Shown: positions 48,367 to 58,829 of the stretch, piece after piece | Layout of the letters: the number at the start of each line of letters is the position of its first letter | Numbering within the stretch: the first letter of the stretch is position 1 | Assembly: GCF_016756775.1 (NCBI RefSeq) | Contig: NZ_JAERMU010000002.1 | Location: forward strand, 248,001-312,000 | Length of the DNA stretch: 64,000 nt | Reading direction: 5' to 3' | Source: Dryocola clanedunensis subsp. sulfonylureivorans | GTDB taxonomy: Bacteria; Pseudomonadota; Gammaproteobacteria; Enterobacterales; Enterobacteriaceae | Made by a program: the position numbers and the translations under genes | Notes under the pieces: model-generated | The model's database searches: none | The model's input: the letters and a program-made list of their open reading frames with translations, nothing else | What the model was told of the DNA's origin: nothing

Positions 48367-49712
48367 AGGGTTTCCTTTTCTTTGTCAGGTAAGGCGTTAC
48401 GCTCGCGCCAGGCAATCAGGGCGCACAGCGAAACGATGGCGCAAAACATCAAATACCAGGCTGGTGCCATAGGCTGGTTAGTGACTTTCAGCAGCCATGT
48501 CACGTTAAACTGGGCGAATCCGCCAAACAATGACACGCTGATGGCGTAGACCATCGCCATGCCGCAGGCGCGTACCGGCCTGGGGAAGGATTCAAGGATC
48601 AGTAAGAACATGGCCACCGCGCTGATATTAGCCAGAACCTGATCCAGCGCGATTAAGACTATGGTGTACCACAGCGGAAGGCCGTACATGATTGTTGCAA
48701 AGATCGGCCAGATCAGCACAAGCGATAAAAGCGCACAGGCGATCAGGATCGGCTTTCGCCTCGGCAATCTGTCTGCCAGCCTGCCGCCCCAGAAAGGGAT
48801 CAGCAGCGTTAACAGGGCTGCCGTCAGGCTTATCCAGTAAGAGATGCTCGCCGGCATGTGCATGGTGTTCACCATATAGGCGGGCATGTAATAAATAATG
48901 ATGTAGAAGGTGGTTGTGCCTTTGATCCCGGCAAAAATCCCCAGCAGCAGCACCTTACGATGCTCACGCCATAAGGTGAGCGCAGGGTTAGCAAGCGCGG
49001 TGGTGGGGGAAGTACTGTGGGTTTCCGGCAGCTGGCGGCGGATATACAAACCGACCGGCATAATAGCCAGGCCCAGGATAAACGGGATTCGCCAGCCCCA
49101 GTCGTACAGCTGCTCCTCGCTCAGATAATGGCTAAGCCCCGCTCCCATAGCCGCCCCCAATAACGCCGCGCCTCCCTGGCTGGTCATCTGCCAGCTTACC
49201 CGTTCGCCACGGCGGGCAGCGCCACCGGCTTCCATCAGCCAGGTCGTCGCAGCGCCCACTTCTCCTCCCGCAGAAAAACCCTGCAACAGTCGTCCGGCAA
49301 TCAGGATTATCGGTGCCAGTATTCCGGCCTGGCTGTACGTCGGCGCAAAGGCCACTAACATCACGCCCAGCGACATCAGACCCATAATTAGCGTCATTGC
49401 CGCCTTACGTCCGTGCCTGTCGGCGTAGTTGCCCAGCACCATGCTACCCAGCGGGCGCATCACAAAGCCCACGCCGAAGGTGGCGACAGCGAGTAAAAGC
49501 GACACGTAATCGTTGCTGGCGGGGAAAAAGAGGTGACCAATAATCACCGAAAAAAAGCTGTAAACAGCAAAATCATAAATCTCGAGGCCATTACCCAGCG
49601 TCACGGCAACCAGCGATTTTATACTGGTCTTATCGGACGCTGACGACGCGGCAAATGCAGGCGAGCCCGTTAAGTCGGCCCGGCTCGGGGCATAGCTGAC
49701 TGACTCTTTCAT
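48360..49712 (-). CDS. MFS transporter, metabolite:H+ symporter family
   Basis: A 450-residue 12-helix permease; GNYADRHGRKAAM (loop 2-3) and LQGFSAGGEVGAATTWLMEAG fit the metabolite:H+ symporter family (relatives of ProP, ShiA and citrate carriers). The ATG at 49712 is 7 nt after AAGGA; an alternative ATG two codons earlier overlaps the ribosome binding site. First gene of an operon with the amidohydrolase, divergent from a LysR gene. The cargo is not known. Confidence 0.87.
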   Translation of the reverse strand: MKESVSYAPSRADLTGSPAFAASSASDKTSIKSLVAVTLGNGLEIYDFAVYSFFSVIIGHLFFPASNDYVSLLLAVATFGVGFVMRPLGSMVLGNYADRHGRKAAMTLIMGLMSLGVMLVAFAPTYSQAGILAPIILIAGRLLQGFSAGGEVGAATTWLMEAGGAARRGERVSWQMTSQGGAALLGAAMGAGLSHYLSEEQLYDWGWRIPFILGLAIMPVGLYIRRQLPETHSTSPTTALANPALTLWREHRKVLLLGIFAGIKGTTTFYIIIYYMPAYMVNTMHMPASISYWISLTAALLTLLIPFWGGRLADRLPRRKPILIACALLSLVLIWPIFATIMYGLPLWYTIVLIALDQVLANISAVAMFLLILESFPRPVRACGMAMVYAISVSLFGGFAQFNVTWLLKVTNQPMAPAWYLMFCAIVSLCALIAWRERNALPDKEKETLC

Positions 49713-49881
49713 GCTCATTTCCTTTTTTGTTGCGAATATGTGAAAAATGGGCGCCATTTGCACTATCTGCATAAAAAAAGAACATCGCAATCATAAAAAT
49801 TCGTTATGCCTTTGGTTATATTATTTGTATGGTGATCGAGCAAAATTTGCACCAGCACAGCAGCACAAGCGAAGGCACCCA

Positions 49882-50817
49882 ATGAAAATCAAGCTAAATC
49901 AATTAGATATTCTGTTGGAAGTTGCTGCACAGGGCAGCATTGGCAAAGCAGCAAAGGCGTTAAATCTGACGCAACCTGCCATTTCGAAAACGATTCATGA
50001 GCTGGAGGCAGAAATCGGCTTGCCGATTCTGCAACGCTCGTCACGCGGCGTGACCCTAAATGAGTACGGCCAGGTTTTGCTGCGCCACGCCCGCGATATC
50101 GATCGTTCGCTGCACCAGGCGCGGGATGAAATCGACCATCTGCTTGGAAAGGCCATGCGCCAGCTGCGGGTTGGTTTTACCTCCGCCGCCTCCTACGGCC
50201 CCTTCACCAATACGCTGATCCAGTATCAGGCTCGTTTTCCGGGCGTTAAGCTTGTGGCGATGGAAGGTCGCCCGCATCAGATTCACGACGCCCTGCAAAA
50301 TCAACGGCTGGATCTTGCTGTGCTCACCGCTGCCACCAGCCTCGTGCAGTCAGGCATGTATTACGAACCCCTTTACGCGCTCAGCAATACGATTCTTGCA
50401 GGCGAGCAGCACCCCATTACCCATACCACCTCCCTTAAAAGCCTGATGAATTATCCCTGGCTCGACTGGGACGAGCCGGGCGAGCACTCCATTCTGGCAC
50501 AGGTATTTCGCCGCTATAACCTGCCGCAGCCGCAGAATATCGTACATTGTTCGTCGCCGTGGGTCATGGCGCGCATGATGGAGCAGGCAGATATGGTCAG
50601 CATGTGGACGTCGGTCCGACTGCGTTTTCCGGGCTACAACGTTAATCTGCGGGCGCTTGCCCTACGGGAAGTGCTGCCGGCCACCAGCATTGGCGTGCTG
50701 TGCCCGAATATTGGCCGCCTCTCCACGGCAGGCCATACTTTTATGGAAATGCTGAGGCTCAACGCCCGAGACTGGCTCCAGCAAAGCGACGCTGCAGATA
50801 TGGTGGTGCGCGTGTAG
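49882..50817 (+). CDS. LysR-family regulator of the MFS-amidohydrolase operon
   Basis: A 311-residue LysR-type protein: HTH GSIGKAAKALNLTQPAISKTIHELE at about 15-40, then a GbpR/AbgR-like co-inducer domain. The ATG at 49882 has GAAGG upstream and aligns with the usual N-terminus; the 45 codons before it lie in the divergent promoter. Layout implies control of the MFS and amidohydrolase genes. Confidence 0.88.
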   Translation: MKIKLNQLDILLEVAAQGSIGKAAKALNLTQPAISKTIHELEAEIGLPILQRSSRGVTLNEYGQVLLRHARDIDRSLHQARDEIDHLLGKAMRQLRVGFTSAASYGPFTNTLIQYQARFPGVKLVAMEGRPHQIHDALQNQRLDLAVLTAATSLVQSGMYYEPLYALSNTILAGEQHPITHTTSLKSLMNYPWLDWDEPGEHSILAQVFRRYNLPQPQNIVHCSSPWVMARMMEQADMVSMWTSVRLRFPGYNVNLRALALREVLPATSIGVLCPNIGRLSTAGHTFMEMLRLNARDWLQQSDAADMVVRV

Positions 50818-50970
50818 CAAACCAGGGGGGATTAATGCTGCCTTCACTGCCAGGAAATAACCTGGCAATAACTCATCCCGCACGCTCAGAGAATTAAGTC
50901 GCAAGTTGTTCTTAACGCTCTTAAATTTCACTATGATCCTTTTCCTGCCTGGTTAGAAAAAAGGATTCTT

Positions 50971-51573
50971 ATGCTCACCATTGCCCTTCGGGAAAAAAAC
51001 AGCGCTTTCGCCCACGGTATAAAAATTATTATCGAAAAAATATGCAGCCGCCGTTACGAGCCTTATCAGTTCCTTTCTGCCGAACATCATGATGCTGCCG
51101 ATATTGTTTTTATTTCCCTCGACGACAGCTGGATAGTCGCCGACTGCTATAAAATTCCCCAGATCACCACAACGCAGCGCGTGGTGCTTATTTGTCGCCG
51201 GCAGGAGCACGAAAAGCTGATGTTCCGCCCCTGTCTTTATATGCTGCCGGTTATTTTTCGCGAAGAAGAAATTGAAGATATTACCCTGAAAGTCGCCCAC
51301 TGGACCGAGATATCCCGACGAGGAAAGCGCACGCTTCCCGTTCCTGCCAGCGTCTGCAAGTTCTGCACCACCCGCCATTTCTCAGTTACCGAACGTGAGC
51401 TGCTGAAATATATGGCCTGCGGGCATTCGCTCTCTGACGTCGCCTTACTGATGAAAATAGACGAAGCGCAGGCTCTGCAACACCGCAAGACGATCATGAA
51501 GAAGCTCAGCATTAATAATTATCAGGGCTTAGTCAGGTTTATCAGAGTCAACCTGCACTTTTTAATAACCTGA
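50971..51573 (+). CDS. LuxR-type regulator, receiver-less N-terminus
   Basis: A 200-residue protein whose last 65 residues form a NarL/FixJ-like HTH (FSVTERELLKYMACGHSLSD ... HRKTIMKKLSINNYQGLVRF). The N-terminal 120 residues lack a phospho-acceptor motif; an unusual CKFC pair is at 129-132. AAGGA precedes the ATG. Its position, 3 kb from a FimZ homologue and fimbrial genes, suggests a fimbrial or surface regulator of the BglJ/FimW kind. Not otherwise recognised. Confidence 0.75.
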   Translation: MLTIALREKNSAFAHGIKIIIEKICSRRYEPYQFLSAEHHDAADIVFISLDDSWIVADCYKIPQITTTQRVVLICRRQEHEKLMFRPCLYMLPVIFREEEIEDITLKVAHWTEISRRGKRTLPVPASVCKFCTTRHFSVTERELLKYMACGHSLSDVALLMKIDEAQALQHRKTIMKKLSINNYQGLVRFIRVNLHFLIT

Positions 51574-51851
51574 TAATCAAGATGCTGCATTTTTACCCCT
51601 GAATATTCTCCAAATCAGTGCCAGCATTAAGACTTTTCGATTAGCGCTTTAAGCTGCGCCTAATATCAGTCATTTTTTTCTGCTGACAGAATACGCTCAA
51701 GCTCAAAAAATCAGAAACTGCTGCAGTTTCTGATTACCCGTCACGCTCCCTAAGTGAAATTAACGAACAATATTTTTTAAGGCACAAACGACTATGATGC
51801 GCCCGACGTTTCAACATTATTCTTAGGCATTCAGAAGTATCCAGCCGTCGG

Positions 51852-52649
51852 GTGTTATCCCGGAAAAGATACCCGATCGGTCAGCCAGTGAGTGAGCATT
51901 TGCAATTAGCCGCCCGTAAAAGAAAATATCGACGCATCAACATCGATGGTCACGTTAATCCGTCAAGCCTGAACAAGCCGCTGATTTTCGACCGGCTGGA
52001 GTATTTACAGCAACAGCTCCGAATGGGAAGCCAGCAACCGGCTGCCGACGTGCTGCTGGTAAGCCATGATGCCTACCTTTCTCTGGCGCTCACCAATTAT
52101 ATTTTCAGACAGGCCCGAACGCACCTCTGCTCGACGCTTGAAGAGGTAAGCTGGTTTTTCGAGCAAAAACCCATCCCGCGTATTGTGATTGATTTAGACG
52201 GTATCGCGACCCCGGCCATCAACGTGCTCAACACCCTGCGCCAGTGGCACGAAGCTTACCCCGGCATCATCGTCATTTTGCTTACGGCGGGCCGTAACCC
52301 AGCGGCGGCCTGCCTGATTGTGGCCGCTGCCAATTGCTGCGTGATTGAACGTCGTCTCCCGCCAGGTATCTTGTCCTGGCTATTAATGCAGCAGCCTTGT
52401 TCCCTGCCTTCCGTGCAGGCGAACTATACGCGGGAACATGATGCGCTCACGAAGAGAGAGTGGCTGCTGTTGATGTCGCTGGCAAAGGGCGATTCGCTGA
52501 AATCCGTTGCCGTATCGCTCAATAAACCTTATCACTCCGTTATCTATATCCTGGGCAGACTGGCCAAACGCATTGGCCTTACAAGTAGGAAGTCGTTAAT
52601 TCATTTACTTAATGAATTATCAATCCCACCCACAGAACGAAGGGTGTGA
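51852..52649 (+). CDS. putative LuxR-type DNA-binding regulator
   Basis: A frame of 265 residues with a receiver-like centre (VLLVSHDAYLSLALTNYIF, IVIDLDGIATPAINVLNTL, IIVILLTAGR) and a C-terminal HTH (LTKREWLLLMSLAKGDSLKS, LGRLAKRIGLTSRKSLIHLL). The start is uncertain: the frame opens with GTG at 51852 without a clear ribosome binding site, with a further GTG at 51888 and no ATG until about residue 58. Function is unknown; its neighbours suggest control of fimbriae. Confidence 0.65.
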   Translation: MLSRKRYPIGQPVSEHLQLAARKRKYRRINIDGHVNPSSLNKPLIFDRLEYLQQQLRMGSQQPAADVLLVSHDAYLSLALTNYIFRQARTHLCSTLEEVSWFFEQKPIPRIVIDLDGIATPAINVLNTLRQWHEAYPGIIVILLTAGRNPAAACLIVAAANCCVIERRLPPGILSWLLMQQPCSLPSVQANYTREHDALTKREWLLLMSLAKGDSLKSVAVSLNKPYHSVIYILGRLAKRIGLTSRKSLIHLLNELSIPPTERRV

Positions 52650-53241
52650 CCGTAACTTGCTGACTTACCGGTGAAAGTTAAGAAACTACTTATTTTCAAT
52701 GTTTATATATTGTTAAATTAGATCATATCATTAACAATTGTAGAAATTCCTGGAAACGGGCAAGGCCGATAAAAGTGAGGCTTAGCGAAGAATGCGATCG
52801 TTCCCTTCCCTTATTTGTTAACAAAAATAGAACAATAGGTATTTACTACTATTTTTTGCAATTAAAACAAACTTTATCACCAACGCCGAACTGACATATG
52901 GTTCGTTAAACTAAATTGTAGAAATAACGACCTGCCATTTAGAACTTAATAACGCGTCCGCATGAGCACGGAAACAGCAGACTTTCTCTCAAATATTATG
53001 GCTGTATAATCAGCGCATCTATTTTATCCCCATGAATAAACACTCTGCGTGATTGTTTCAGCATGTTTTTCATGACCCTCATCGCACTTCAAAACAATAT
53101 ATATAACTGTACGGAATAGTCATTTTAAAAGGGAGTACACCAGAAATATATTCACAAAACTATAATTAACTCTTCGTCACTTTCGCTGCCATTGACCAGA
53201 CGTCAACGCGATGTTTACCTCAAACAATCCGAGGCAAAAAA
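52650..53241. other. AT-rich gap upstream of fimZ
   Basis: About 590 bp with no open frame of note, rich in A and T (TTTATATATTGTTAAATTAG, AACAAAAATAGAAC). It probably holds a long fimZ promoter region and is the kind of DNA bound by H-NS. No clear promoter, small RNA or repeat could be assigned by eye. Confidence 0.5.
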
Positions 53242-53874
53242 ATGAAACCTGCATCCGTAATCATTATGGACGAGCACCCTATTGTCCGCATGTCGATAGA
53301 AGTGCTGTTACAGAAAAATAAAGATATTAGTGTCGTGCTAAAAACGGACAATGGCCGCGAGGTCATTGACTATATGCGCAATCATCCTGTCGATCTGGTG
53401 ATCCTTGATGTCGAACTTCCCGGCGTGGATGGCTTCTCTCTGCTGAAAAGAATTAAAGGAATACAAGAAGATACAAAAATACTATTCCTCTCCTCCAAGT
53501 CTGAACGCTTTTATGCCGGGCGTGCCATTCAGGCCGGAGCCAATGGTTTTGTCAGCAAAAGAAAAGAGCAGGACGACATCTATAATGCTGTAGAAATGCT
53601 GCTCTCTGGCTACTCATTTTTTCCGTCAGACACGCTGCATTTTATCAGCAACGCCAAATCACAGCATGGATCGGTTGATGATATGCCGCTTTCCAATCGC
53701 GAAGTGACCGTATTACGTTACCTGGCAAATGGTCTGTCCAATAAGGAGATTGCCGAACAATTGTTGTTAAGCAACAAAACGATAAGTGCACACAAAGCAA
53801 ATATATTCTCTAAGCTGCGCGTCAGTTCTATAGTAGAACTTATCGATTACGCCCGCGTGAAAGAACTATTATAA
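53242..53874 (+). CDS. fimZ: response regulator FimZ
   Basis: A 210-residue NarL-type response regulator, collinear with E. coli FimZ (KPxSVIIMD.HPI.RMSIEVLLQKN at the start). The receiver has D10 and the phosphorylated D56 (LVILDVELPG), and K106 in GFVSK. The HTH (LSNREVTVLRYLANGLSNKE, SNKTISAHKANI) occupies about 148-205. FimZ activates type 1-like fimbriae and represses motility in Salmonella. No sensor kinase is encoded nearby. Convergent with the fimbrial operon. Confidence 0.92.
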   Translation: MKPASVIIMDEHPIVRMSIEVLLQKNKDISVVLKTDNGREVIDYMRNHPVDLVILDVELPGVDGFSLLKRIKGIQEDTKILFLSSKSERFYAGRAIQAGANGFVSKRKEQDDIYNAVEMLLSGYSFFPSDTLHFISNAKSQHGSVDDMPLSNREVTVLRYLANGLSNKEIAEQLLLSNKTISAHKANIFSKLRVSSIVELIDYARVKELL

Positions 53875-53888
53875 AAAGTGTAAGTTAT

Positions 53889-53923
53889 GAAAAAGCCGGG
53901 AATATTTATCCCCGGACTTTTTC
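53889..53923. terminator. bidirectional terminator between fimZ and the fimbrial operon
   Basis: GAAAAAG-CCGGG ... CCCGG-CTTTTTC inverted repeat with A and T runs on both sides, 15 bp after the fimZ stop and 27 bp after the last fimbrial stop. Confidence 0.85.
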
Positions 53924-53949
53924 ATTGCGGCAAAATGCTGCCTTAATAC

Positions 53950-54477
53950 TTAATAATAATTAATCATAAAGGTCGCGTCCGCGTCCGCTTTACCCGGCTG
54001 AGGATTGTCCGTCAGCGCGATGTAATTGGCGTAAAACGTTAGCGTCGCGTTCCCCTGGGCATCCACCGCCACATCCTGGCTGGCCTGCTCCAGCGGTAGC
54101 TGGGTTTTATCTTTATCACGCAGCTGAACCGCAACATTCTTCGCGCTACTTGTGCCATTTAGCGCCAGCAGCCCCGGGTTACCGCTGGCAGTTTTTCCCG
54201 AAAAAGTAATCGATGCTGAGCCTGGCGGACAACCGTTAAGCTTCAACGTAAAGGGCATACTTTGGGTTGTGCTGCCCACCGTACTTAACTGTTTGGTAGG
54301 CCAGGTTCCCAGCTGCACGGTCTTACTGTCGCTCCCGGTTTCCACATAACAGCTGTAGTCCACCACGTTGCCGCGAAGCTCGATATTAATTTCACCCAGC
54401 GAGGAGTCCGCCCCGGCGTTCAGGGAAGCCCCGCCCGTCGCCAGTACCAGCAGGCACGCGATTCGTATATCAGTCAT
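53950..54477 (-). CDS. minor fimbrial subunit
   Basis: A 175-residue chaperone-usher pilin with a signal peptide (about 1-22, ending ASLNAGA). The pilin core has two cysteines (VDYSCYVETG, LKLNGCPPG) and the C-terminal donor-strand motif DADATFMINYY. It is likely a tip or adaptor subunit because it lies last in the operon, overlapping the adhesin gene by 8 bp. Confidence 0.85.
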   Translation of the reverse strand: MTDIRIACLLVLATGGASLNAGADSSLGEINIELRGNVVDYSCYVETGSDSKTVQLGTWPTKQLSTVGSTTQSMPFTLKLNGCPPGSASITFSGKTASGNPGLLALNGTSSAKNVAVQLRDKDKTQLPLEQASQDVAVDAQGNATLTFYANYIALTDNPQPGKADADATFMINYY

Positions 54478-55474
54478 AGTCCACCCGCAGATACCCCCGC
54501 GAGGTAAAGGGCCCTTCGGCAGGTTTATTTCCCGTCACGCTTACCGGCCAGGCGCGAACGCCGACCCGCGCCATGGCCGCATCATCCAGGCGAAAATTAA
54601 TTTTGCTGCCCAGATTGTTCGGCGTCAGCGGCACGCCGCTGCTGTCGGCAACGATAAAGCCCAGATCGCTGTTATCAGAAACCATCATATTGCCGGACTG
54701 CTTTTCCGCCTCCAGGCGCAGCGTCAGATAAGACTGCGCGTCAACGTTAGTGCACTTGATGCCGATCGTTTTACTCTGCGGCGTAACCCCCTGCGGGCGA
54801 TTTCCAGCCCCGGCCTGGCTGAACAGCGCCGCGCCAATATCGCCAAAATCGAATTCAATAATCTGCCCGGCGTTGATCTCGCAGGTCTGCGGCACCTCGA
54901 CTTTTCCACTGTAGCTGATGGTGTAAACCACCGTGGTCAAAGGATCGGCATTGGTGGTGGTCACATAAACACGGAACATCGTCTGTTTGGGGATCGGCAC
55001 CATATTGATGAATTTGCGCGTCACCTTAAGGCGGAAAATCAGGTTGGAGTCGGTAACCGGAAAAGGCTTTTGCTTTGGCACATTCGGGTGCGATCCCATC
55101 TGGATATAGTTCAGCGGCGGATAGAAAACCCCGGCGTAGCTGTCGGTGATCCGCATGCCACCGTTCAGGTAATCATTGATCTTCAGATACTTATAGCCGT
55201 CCAGCGTTTCCTGAATGGGTAGATCGGTTACGTAGCTACGCCTGGTGGTTTTACCGCTCGTTCCGGCGGGACAGGTGGCGTTTACGCCGACCTGGCCAGA
55301 TTTTTGCGAGAGCGTGACAATCTGGCCGACATTATTATTGGAACTATTAAACGTCTCGGAGAGATCGTAGCTGACGTCTTTAGGCACGCCGTCTGAGTTA
55401 TGGCAAACCGTAGCCCAGGCCGCTGGCGAACAGGCCACCAGCGCCAGGACTGCAAGGGAAGTCTTTCGTTTCAT
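54470..55474 (-). CDS. two-domain fimbrial tip adhesin
   Basis: A 334-residue secreted protein. A signal peptide (1-21, cleaved after AWA) is followed by a unique N-terminal domain (about 22-190) with a cysteine pair (CHNSDG, CPAGTSG), and a pilin domain from about 195 (VPQTCEINAGQIIEFDFGDI ... TIGIKCTN) ending in GYLRVDYD. Length and two-domain layout suit a FimH-type adhesin, though the lectin domain is not recognisably FimH. The ATG at 55474 is chosen for the signal peptide; the longer frame overlaps the usher. Confidence 0.82.
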   Translation of the reverse strand: MKRKTSLAVLALVACSPAAWATVCHNSDGVPKDVSYDLSETFNSSNNNVGQIVTLSQKSGQVGVNATCPAGTSGKTTRRSYVTDLPIQETLDGYKYLKINDYLNGGMRITDSYAGVFYPPLNYIQMGSHPNVPKQKPFPVTDSNLIFRLKVTRKFINMVPIPKQTMFRVYVTTTNADPLTTVVYTISYSGKVEVPQTCEINAGQIIEFDFGDIGAALFSQAGAGNRPQGVTPQSKTIGIKCTNVDAQSYLTLRLEAEKQSGNMMVSDNSDLGFIVADSSGVPLTPNNLGSKINFRLDDAAMARVGVRAWPVSVTGNKPAEGPFTSRGYLRVDYD

Positions 55475-55493
55475 GTTTAATTTCTTCACCACG

Positions 55494-58064
55494 CTAAGAA
55501 CAGGTTGCCGTCGCAACCACGACAGCCTGTTTAAGGCTCTCCTTCGGCAACGCGTAATGAGCAAGGCAACGCGAACCGTTGCCTTCGCCCCACTGAATAA
55601 GCAGCTTCCCTTCCAGCGGCAGGCCACTCAGGTAAATTTGCCCGTCATCCCCCACCATGCTGGTTGCCCCACTGGTTTCTTCGCGCACCACAGAGCCAAA
55701 CGGCACCGGGCGATCGCCGCGCTTCACGGTAATAATTGCCCGCACGCCGATACGCGCATTGAAAGCAGCCCGAACCAGCGCGCCTTCGGTAGGCACAACG
55801 CTGCTGACGTTGTTGTCGATATCCGTGTGGTTATCCATGGAGTTGGTATCCAGCGCGATGCGGTTGTAGCGGTACACCGTGGCGTAGGGCATCACGGCGT
55901 AGCCTCGCCAGTCCGTTTTCACGCCGGTCTGGTTTTCCACACTCACTCCCGCGGCACCTGGCGCTTTAATCAGAACGTTGGTATCGCCGAGCGGCTGGCT
56001 AAAGGTAATGCCATCGGCATGTCCCACCACGCCACCGGCCGCCTGCCAGTTGAACTCGCGCTGATCGCGATCGTAGTTGTAGCCCACACCCAGCGTGCCG
56101 TAAGTCGCCTGCCAGGTTGCCGTGGCGCTTCCGCTGTAGCCACTTGAATCGCTGTGGCCCTGGGTCACGTTGTAGCTCAGGTTACGGTCCTCCAGCAGCG
56201 TGCCGCCGACGCCCGCCTGCACGGTGCTCTGCCCGTCAGAATTACGGCTGGTCGCGAAGGTGGCATAGGCACGGTCAATGGCCCGATCCCGTGAATAACC
56301 GTTCCCCAGCAAGGCGCTGAACGGCACCGAGAGGTTAAACGCCACAATGCGATCCGTGCCCTCAAGGCCAATGGATTTACTCCAGGAGGTGGAAACGGAA
56401 TAGCTGATCCCTTTCCAGCCGCTGGCGTAGCCCGCCTGATACCAGGTGTTATCGTCGTCCGTTCCCCAGTAGGTTTGCTGGCTGCCGGAGACATACAGCG
56501 AGCCGTAATCTCCCATCGCCTGGGAGATATTCACCTGAAAACGCCCGCGCTTGCTGTAGCGCAGGTTGTGGTAGCTCTGGGCGACCGGCACCTTGTTGTG
56601 GCTGCCGTCGTCCTCCAGCTCGTATTCGTAGCCCTCAATATTTTTGTAGGCCACTTCATCAAGGGTATAAAACCCTTTCGTTGAGTAGCGATAGCCCAGC
56701 AGCTGGAAGTTTGTGCCGTAGCCGCTCAGCGATTTGGCATACAGAAAGCGCAGCGACTGTCCCTGATGATCGCTGTCGTCTGCCAGGGTGCTGCGGGCAT
56801 GGGTGATGTCCATGGAGACGGCACCCCAGTCTCCCAGGTTTTTTCCCAGACCGAGTACCGCCGCGGTATAACGCGCCGCGAGCTGCGTCCCGCCATAGGC
56901 GGTATAGCCATTCGGCAGACCAGCAATCAGCGTGCCCTGAGCAAAAAATGGCGTGTCCTGCTGATCGTTTCCGCTGCGGAAATCCCCGGCAACCAAATCG
57001 TACTTAAAGCGCCCTTCGCGCTGGAGCAGCGGCACGGTGGAGTAAGGAACCGTGTAGTTTTGCTGGCTACCATCTTTCTCTTCGATGGTGACATCCAGAT
57101 CGCCGCTGGAGGAGGTCGGGTTCAGATCGCTGATGGCGAAAGCCCCCGGGGAGACATAGCTTTGATAAATCACATAGCCGTTCTGACGAACGGTGATTTT
57201 GGCATTGGTACGCGCAATACCGCGCACCGTTGGCGCATAGCCTTGCAGGCTGTCGGGATACATACTGTCTGAAGAGTAAAGGCGCGCGCCGCGAAAACCG
57301 ACGCTGTCGAACACATCGCTGCCGGTGTTGCTGTCGCCCATCACCAGCTCACCTTTAAGCGGGATGACCGTGCGCTGCACGTAAGTGCTGATGTTCTTCC
57401 ACGTATTGCTGTGGTAGCCGTCCCCGCTGTTATAACTCCATGCTCCGCTGTTACGCAGCCGCCAGGCTCCCCAGTTCAGCCCGCTTTGCAGGCTGAGATA
57501 GTAGCTGTCGTCATCGCTGCTGCGGTTGCCGGTGAAAGTGTAATTCACTAACGCCGCGGGGATGCCTTCATCCCACTGGTCCGGCGGAATATAGCCGCGA
57601 GCGCTGTTGTTCAGCGACGCCTGCGGCAGGCTGATATCCAGCCGCAGCTTGTTAAAATCAAATGCGGTCGTCGCGCCAGGAATAGCCTCGGGCAGTGAGA
57701 TACACTCCCCCGGCTGAGCCTTAGCCAACTGCGGATACGCCTGCATATTCAGCCCGAGCCGTTTCAGCCAGTCGCCGTCAAGGCACGGCGCAAGGCCGCC
57801 GTTAGTCGCCTGGTCCTCAGACTGCTTACCCGCATCGACAAAACCCAGATCCTCGGTGGCGATAAACTCATCGTTGCGCCAGATATCCACCCGATAGCTA
57901 CCCGGTGCCTGATGGCTGCCTTTCTCAAAGCGCGACAAATCCGCCACCGCGCCATCATCGTCAGACAAAAAGCGGGGGTTAAAATAACTTTCGGCGTGGC
58001 CTGCCCCTGGGCAGAGCGCGGTGAGGATCGCCACCATCAGCGGCGCGAGCGGCTTATTAATCAT
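55494..58064 (-). CDS. outer-membrane fimbrial usher
   Basis: An 856-residue FimD/PapC-family usher. Signal peptide 1-24 (ending GHA), N-terminal chaperone-binding domain ([21 protein letters not shown]), the 24-stranded barrel with plug domain, and C-terminal domains ending in a cysteine pair (CLAHY ... ATCS). It secretes and assembles the subunits. It lies 30 bp after the chaperone gene and is full length. Confidence 0.95.
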   Translation of the reverse strand: MINKPLAPLMVAILTALCPGAGHAESYFNPRFLSDDDGAVADLSRFEKGSHQAPGSYRVDIWRNDEFIATEDLGFVDAGKQSEDQATNGGLAPCLDGDWLKRLGLNMQAYPQLAKAQPGECISLPEAIPGATTAFDFNKLRLDISLPQASLNNSARGYIPPDQWDEGIPAALVNYTFTGNRSSDDDSYYLSLQSGLNWGAWRLRNSGAWSYNSGDGYHSNTWKNISTYVQRTVIPLKGELVMGDSNTGSDVFDSVGFRGARLYSSDSMYPDSLQGYAPTVRGIARTNAKITVRQNGYVIYQSYVSPGAFAISDLNPTSSSGDLDVTIEEKDGSQQNYTVPYSTVPLLQREGRFKYDLVAGDFRSGNDQQDTPFFAQGTLIAGLPNGYTAYGGTQLAARYTAAVLGLGKNLGDWGAVSMDITHARSTLADDSDHQGQSLRFLYAKSLSGYGTNFQLLGYRYSTKGFYTLDEVAYKNIEGYEYELEDDGSHNKVPVAQSYHNLRYSKRGRFQVNISQAMGDYGSLYVSGSQQTYWGTDDDNTWYQAGYASGWKGISYSVSTSWSKSIGLEGTDRIVAFNLSVPFSALLGNGYSRDRAIDRAYATFATSRNSDGQSTVQAGVGGTLLEDRNLSYNVTQGHSDSSGYSGSATATWQATYGTLGVGYNYDRDQREFNWQAAGGVVGHADGITFSQPLGDTNVLIKAPGAAGVSVENQTGVKTDWRGYAVMPYATVYRYNRIALDTNSMDNHTDIDNNVSSVVPTEGALVRAAFNARIGVRAIITVKRGDRPVPFGSVVREETSGATSMVGDDGQIYLSGLPLEGKLLIQWGEGNGSRCLAHYALPKESLKQAVVVATATCS

Positions 58065-58094
58065 GTTCCGAATATCCCTTACGGCCCGCCAGCA

Positions 58095-58790
58095 TCACTG
58101 CATCTGACCTGCTTGCACCGGCGTCACCGCACCGTAATCGTTCACAGTCTGAAAGGTGATCTTTCCCTGCATGCCGGCCGCAACGGCCACCTGCGCCACG
58201 CTTTTCGGCGCAACCATCGTATTGGGCAGCTTATCGTTCCCTATCTTCAGGTTGACCGTGGAAACGTAATACGGAGAAGAGTTATGAATGCTCAGATGCC
58301 CGCCGCTACGGGCAAAACGCAGCTGTTTCACCGCGTCTTCTGGCTGCATTGGCAGATTCTTAGGCCGCACAAACAGCTTGATGCGCGACATGATTGCCAG
58401 CTGAAGGACGTTGCGGTTCTCGACGCTGTTTTTATCCACCGAAGGAATGGCTTTAACATTCATCCAGAAAATGGACTCACGGTCCGTCGGCAGCGGCTGG
58501 CCGACATAAATAATGCGCAGGGTGTTTTCGCTTTTCGGCTCGCTGACGAACAGCGGCGGCGTCACGATGAAACTTTTATCTTTTGCGCCGAGATTATTTT
58601 CGACCCACGAGTTCACAAGATATCGTTCAGTTTTGTCGCTATTGGTAATAGAAAGGGAGGTTTGCTTTGCGTCGGCAGGATAGATAACTCGCGTGGCTCC
58701 CAGCCCAATTCCCCCGGCGGCCTGAACGGTAAACGAGGAAATAAACCAACCTAATAATACGATTGCGCCTGATTTAATTAAATTATTCAT
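58095..58790 (-). CDS. periplasmic fimbrial chaperone
   Basis: A 231-residue PapD/FimC-family chaperone. Signal peptide about 1-24 (ending SFTVQA); [22 protein letters not shown] starts the first Ig domain, with the subunit-anchoring arginine in [16 protein letters not shown] contains the conserved FMLN-type turn; the second domain ends in [10 protein letters not shown]-like [11 protein letters not shown]. It donates a strand to pilins and hands them to the usher. The ATG at 58790 gives a normal signal peptide. Confidence 0.93.
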   Translation of the reverse strand: MNNLIKSGAIVLLGWFISSFTVQAAGGIGLGATRVIYPADAKQTSLSITNSDKTERYLVNSWVENNLGAKDKSFIVTPPLFVSEPKSENTLRIIYVGQPLPTDRESIFWMNVKAIPSVDKNSVENRNVLQLAIMSRIKLFVRPKNLPMQPEDAVKQLRFARSGGHLSIHNSSPYYVSTVNLKIGNDKLPNTMVAPKSVAQVAVAAGMQGKITFQTVNDYGAVTPVQAGQMQ

Positions 58791-58829
58791 CACAACAGAT
58801 ACCATCAATTACTTTTGTTAAACGGCGGG

